This document shows positions 5,394 to 7,557 of a stretch of 7,557 nt of DNA, piece after piece. The number at the start of each line of letters is the position of its first letter. Positions within the stretch are counted from its first letter, which is position 1. The notes under the pieces were generated by a model. It saw only the letters and a list, made by a program, of their open reading frames with translations, was not told the DNA's origin and did no database searches. The stretch is from NCBI GenBank assembly GCA_046757725.1, contig JBHHYU010000120.1, positions 1-7,557 of the forward strand, read 5' to 3'. A program made the position numbers and the translations under genes. Origin of the DNA: JBHHYU01 sp046757725 (GTDB lineage Bacteria > Desulfobacterota > Binatia > UBA9968).

Positions 5394-7430
5394 CTAAGCC
5401 GTCGCTTCTCTCGTAAGCAGAGGATCAACAAGGCCAATCTCTCGTTCCTCAAGCTCACGTATCCGGTCCCGCAGTTCCGCCGCATGTTCAAAGTCCAAGT
5501 TATCTGCGGCCTGTTTCATCTCTTTTTTGAGCTGCCGAACCAGGCGGGAAATATTTTTGAGTCCGTAAGTGCTGGCCTTCTCCAGCACAACCGGAACGGT
5601 TACATAATCGGCCTCATAAACTTCCACGAGCCGACTCCCCAACGACTTCACTACGGTTTGCGGAGTGATATGATGCTTCGTATTAAAAGCTTTCTGGAGA
5701 CGGCGGCGGCGCCTTGTCTCTTCGATGGCCCCGTTCATCGACCGGGTCACCCTGTCCGCATAAAGGATCACCGTTCCATTCACGTTACGCGCTGCTCTGC
5801 CGATGGTTTGGACCAGGGAACGTTCCGAGCGTAGGAACCCCTCTTTATCCGCATCCAGGATCCCGACGAGAGAAACTTCAGGGAGGTCCAGCCCTTCGCG
5901 CAAAAGATTGATACCCACTAGAACATCGAACGTTCCGCGTCTTAGTTCTCGGATGATATCCACGCGCTCGATGGTCTCAATGTCGGAGTGGAGATAGCGG
6001 ACCTTCACGTTCAGTTCCTGGTAATAATCGGTCAGGTCTTCTGCCATACGCTTGGTTAACGTGGTAACCAGGACCCTCTCCTTTCTTTCGGCCCTCTTAC
6101 GGATCTCATGGAGGAGATCATCCACTTGGGATCGTGCGGGTCGGATCAAGAGTTCAGGGTCCGTAAGACCGGTGGGACGGATGACCTGCTCCACAGCGAC
6201 TCCACCGCTTTTTTGCAACTCATACTCGGCGGGGGTTGCCGACACGTAGATCACTTGATTCAAAGCTGCCTCAAATTCTTCAAAGTTCAATGGTCGATTA
6301 TCCAGCGCAGACGGCAAACGGAAACCGAATTCCACAAGGGTTTCCTTACGGGAACGGTCTCCCCGATACATCCCGCCGATCTGGGGAACGGTGACATGGC
6401 TCTCGTCGATAAACAGGAGAAAGTCATCAGGAAAATAGCTAAGCAACGTTGGCGGAGGCTGACCAGCCTTACGTCCCGTGAGGTGCCGCGAATAGTTTTC
6501 GATGCCGGGACAAAAACCCATTTCCTCGAGTAGCTCCAGGTCATAGAGGGTCCTCTGCTCCAGCCTCTGGGCCTCAAGAAGTTTATTCTGGGTCCGGAGC
6601 TCTTGGAGCCTTCCCTTCAGCTCTACGCGTATCTCTCGCACCGCGGTTTTCAGTCGCTCCTCGCTGGTTACATAGTGACTCGCAGGATAAATGGCCGCTT
6701 TGTCCACCCGCCGACGCACTTTTCCGCGGATGGGATCGATCTCAAAAAGCCGTTCGATCTTGTCCCCGAAGAACTCGATACGAATGGCAGAAGTATCTTC
6801 ATACGCGGGAAAGACCTCTACGATATCTCCCCTGACACGGAACGTTCCACGGTGAAAGTCGTAATCGTTCCGCTGGTACTGAATATCCACCAACTTTCTG
6901 AGGACTAGATCACGATCTACCTCACCATCTTCCTCAAGGTAAACCATCATGCCGAAGTACGCCTCCGGGGATCCCAGGCCATAGATACAGGAGACGCTGG
7001 CAACAATCACCACGTCCCGCCGCTCCAATAACGCCTTCGTTGCCGAGTGGCGCATTTTATCGATCTCGTCATTGATGGAAGCATCTTTCTCAATGAAGGT
7101 ATCTGTGGCCGGGACATAGGCTTCCGGCTGGTAGTAATCATAGTAGCTTACAAAGTAGCGAACGGCATTGTGTGGGAATAGAACCTTGAATTCATGATAG
7201 AGCTGAGCTGCAAGGGTTTTGTTCGGCGCAATCACCAACGTAGGCCTGTGAAGACGACTGATGACATTGGCCATGGTAAAGGTTTTTCCTGAGCCGGTTA
7301 CCCCTAAAAGGACTTGATATCTAGCATTTCGGTTCACCCTTTCAAGCAATTTTTCGATGGCTTGCGGCTGGTCTCCTTGTGGCCTCAGATCGGTGGCCAG
7401 CTGAAAGGGTATGTCTTTATGCAGAAGCAT
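5394..7430 (-). CDS. uvrB: Excinuclease ABC subunit B (UvrB)
   Basis: UvrB is the DNA-loading, damage-verifying helicase-like ATPase of nucleotide excision repair; it is delivered by UvrA and then recruits UvrC. From the ATG at 7430 it has 678 residues, the usual length. Walker A is GVTGSGKT (about 43-50). The beta-hairpin inserted behind the damaged strand is YYDYYQPEAYVP with flanks (about 96-131, ending in INDEIDKMRHSAT). The DEAD-like box is DESH (342-345), motif III is SAT (397-399), motif V is in GINLLREGLDLPEV, and motif VI is QTIGRAARN (541-549). A C-terminal UVR motif (about 628-663, LDFEHAAELRDRIRELEE) pairs with the matching motif in UvrC. All key residues appear intact. A TTG at 7433 is directly in frame, but ATG at 7430 is more likely. 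No Shine-Dalgarno sequence is visible. Confidence 0.96.
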   Translation of the reverse strand: MLLHKDIPFQLATDLRPQGDQPQAIEKLLERVNRNARYQVLLGVTGSGKTFTMANVISRLHRPTLVIAPNKTLAAQLYHEFKVLFPHNAVRYFVSYYDYYQPEAYVPATDTFIEKDASINDEIDKMRHSATKALLERRDVVIVASVSCIYGLGSPEAYFGMMVYLEEDGEVDRDLVLRKLVDIQYQRNDYDFHRGTFRVRGDIVEVFPAYEDTSAIRIEFFGDKIERLFEIDPIRGKVRRRVDKAAIYPASHYVTSEERLKTAVREIRVELKGRLQELRTQNKLLEAQRLEQRTLYDLELLEEMGFCPGIENYSRHLTGRKAGQPPPTLLSYFPDDFLLFIDESHVTVPQIGGMYRGDRSRKETLVEFGFRLPSALDNRPLNFEEFEAALNQVIYVSATPAEYELQKSGGVAVEQVIRPTGLTDPELLIRPARSQVDDLLHEIRKRAERKERVLVTTLTKRMAEDLTDYYQELNVKVRYLHSDIETIERVDIIRELRRGTFDVLVGINLLREGLDLPEVSLVGILDADKEGFLRSERSLVQTIGRAARNVNGTVILYADRVTRSMNGAIEETRRRRRLQKAFNTKHHITPQTVVKSLGSRLVEVYEADYVTVPVVLEKASTYGLKNISRLVRQLKKEMKQAADNLDFEHAAELRDRIRELEEREIGLVDPLLTREATA

Positions 7431-7438
7431 CAAGAGAA

Positions 7439-7467
7439 CAAATATCAGGGAAGGCTAGAGCGGGCAA
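7439..7467 (-). promoter_or_regulatory. Weak promoter candidate for uvrB
   Basis: On the minus strand TTGCCC (7467-7462) is followed after 17 bp by TATTTG (7444-7439), itself preceded by TGA as in an extended -10. The -10 hexamer is poor (3 of 6 matches), but its placement 8 nt before the ATG mirrors the uvrC arrangement and would give an almost leaderless transcript. Another promoter further upstream is not excluded. Confidence 0.25.
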
Positions 7468-7494
7468 GATGGGAGTGAACCTTCAGAAAGATGT

Positions 7495-7508
7495 CCCCTG
7501 TACAGGGG
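7495..7508. promoter_or_regulatory. Perfect 14-bp palindrome upstream of uvrB
   Basis: CCCCTGTACAGGGG is a perfect palindrome centred about 72 bp upstream of the uvrB ATG. It contains CTGTACAG, whose ends recall the CTGT and ACAG halves of the E. coli SOS box, but without the 8-bp spacer that LexA needs there. It could be an operator for an SOS-type or other repressor, or a short RNA hairpin (5-bp stem with a GUAC loop) in a longer leader. No T-run follows it on either strand, so it is not a terminator. Confidence 0.35.
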
Positions 7509-7557
7509 GTTGCTCCTTCCGCTACTCTCGGCACGATTTTTAAGCTAACGGACTAAC

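Noticed and set aside
4743..5834. A 363-codon open frame on the plus strand
   Set aside because: It lies antisense to conserved catalytic parts of uvrC and uvrB and spans the gap between them. The encoded protein has no recognisable domain, and the frame is a by-product of the coding strand.
6108..6533. A 141-codon plus-strand open frame inside uvrB, with similar ones at 4052-4420 and 6603-6908
   Set aside because: All are antisense to intact UvrB or UvrC coding sequence, with no ribosome binding site or recognisable product.
7500..7530. A minus-strand stretch GCGGAAGGAGCAACC upstream of uvrB that recalls the core of the glycine riboswitch
   Set aside because: The companion conserved elements of the glycine aptamer (the GGAGAG lead and the CUCUCAGG-type 3' core) are not found in proper form, and a uvrB target makes no sense for glycine control. 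The resemblance to the SRP RNA GGAAGGA loop also fails because the flanking stem does not pair.

Overview
This 7.6 kb bacterial window has near-balanced base composition and is dominated by three large, intact genes on the minus strand. In transcription order they are uvrB, uvrC and a comEC/rec2-family gene. UvrB and UvrC are the damage-verification helicase and dual-incision nuclease of nucleotide excision repair. ComEC is the inner-membrane channel for single-stranded DNA uptake. The UvrC RNase H-like region and the ComEC architecture look to me like Desulfobacterota/deltaproteobacterial or neighbouring lineages (NC10- or Nitrospirota-like). That is an impression from protein style only, and the phylum is not established. 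A strong sigma-54-type promoter fits such lineages but does not prove one.

Layout. 1-203: no convincing gene; it holds a short GC-rich palindrome, two inverted repeats and a near-consensus -24/-12 (sigma-54) promoter at 173-189. 204-709: two small plus-strand ORFs of unknown function, 56 aa (acidic) and 89 aa (mildly basic, with a strong ribosome binding site), probably one transcript from the sigma-54 promoter. 710-782: convergent gap with a long imperfect hairpin and a T6 run. 783-3254: comEC (minus). 3255-3401: gap with no clear signal. 3402-5240: uvrC (minus). 5241-5393: gap with overlapping inverted repeats, plus an extended -10 promoter inside the upstream in-frame extension of uvrC. 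5394-7430: uvrB (minus). 7431-7557: uvrB upstream region with a perfect 14-bp palindrome and a weak promoter candidate.

How the genes fit together. UvrB and UvrC act in sequence, with UvrA encoded outside the window. ComEC imports single-stranded DNA, so the cluster groups DNA uptake with DNA repair, although the gaps of about 150 bp and an apparent uvrC promoter argue against one tight operon.

I found no CRISPR array, tRNA, rRNA, insertion sequence or clearly new multi-gene system. The least explained part is the left 700 bp: a sigma-54 promoter, palindromic candidate activator sites and two unrecognised small ORFs. The best-supported oddity on the right is that uvrC, and less clearly uvrB, have -10-like elements only 7-8 nt before their most plausible start codons and no Shine-Dalgarno sequence, which suggests leaderless transcripts.
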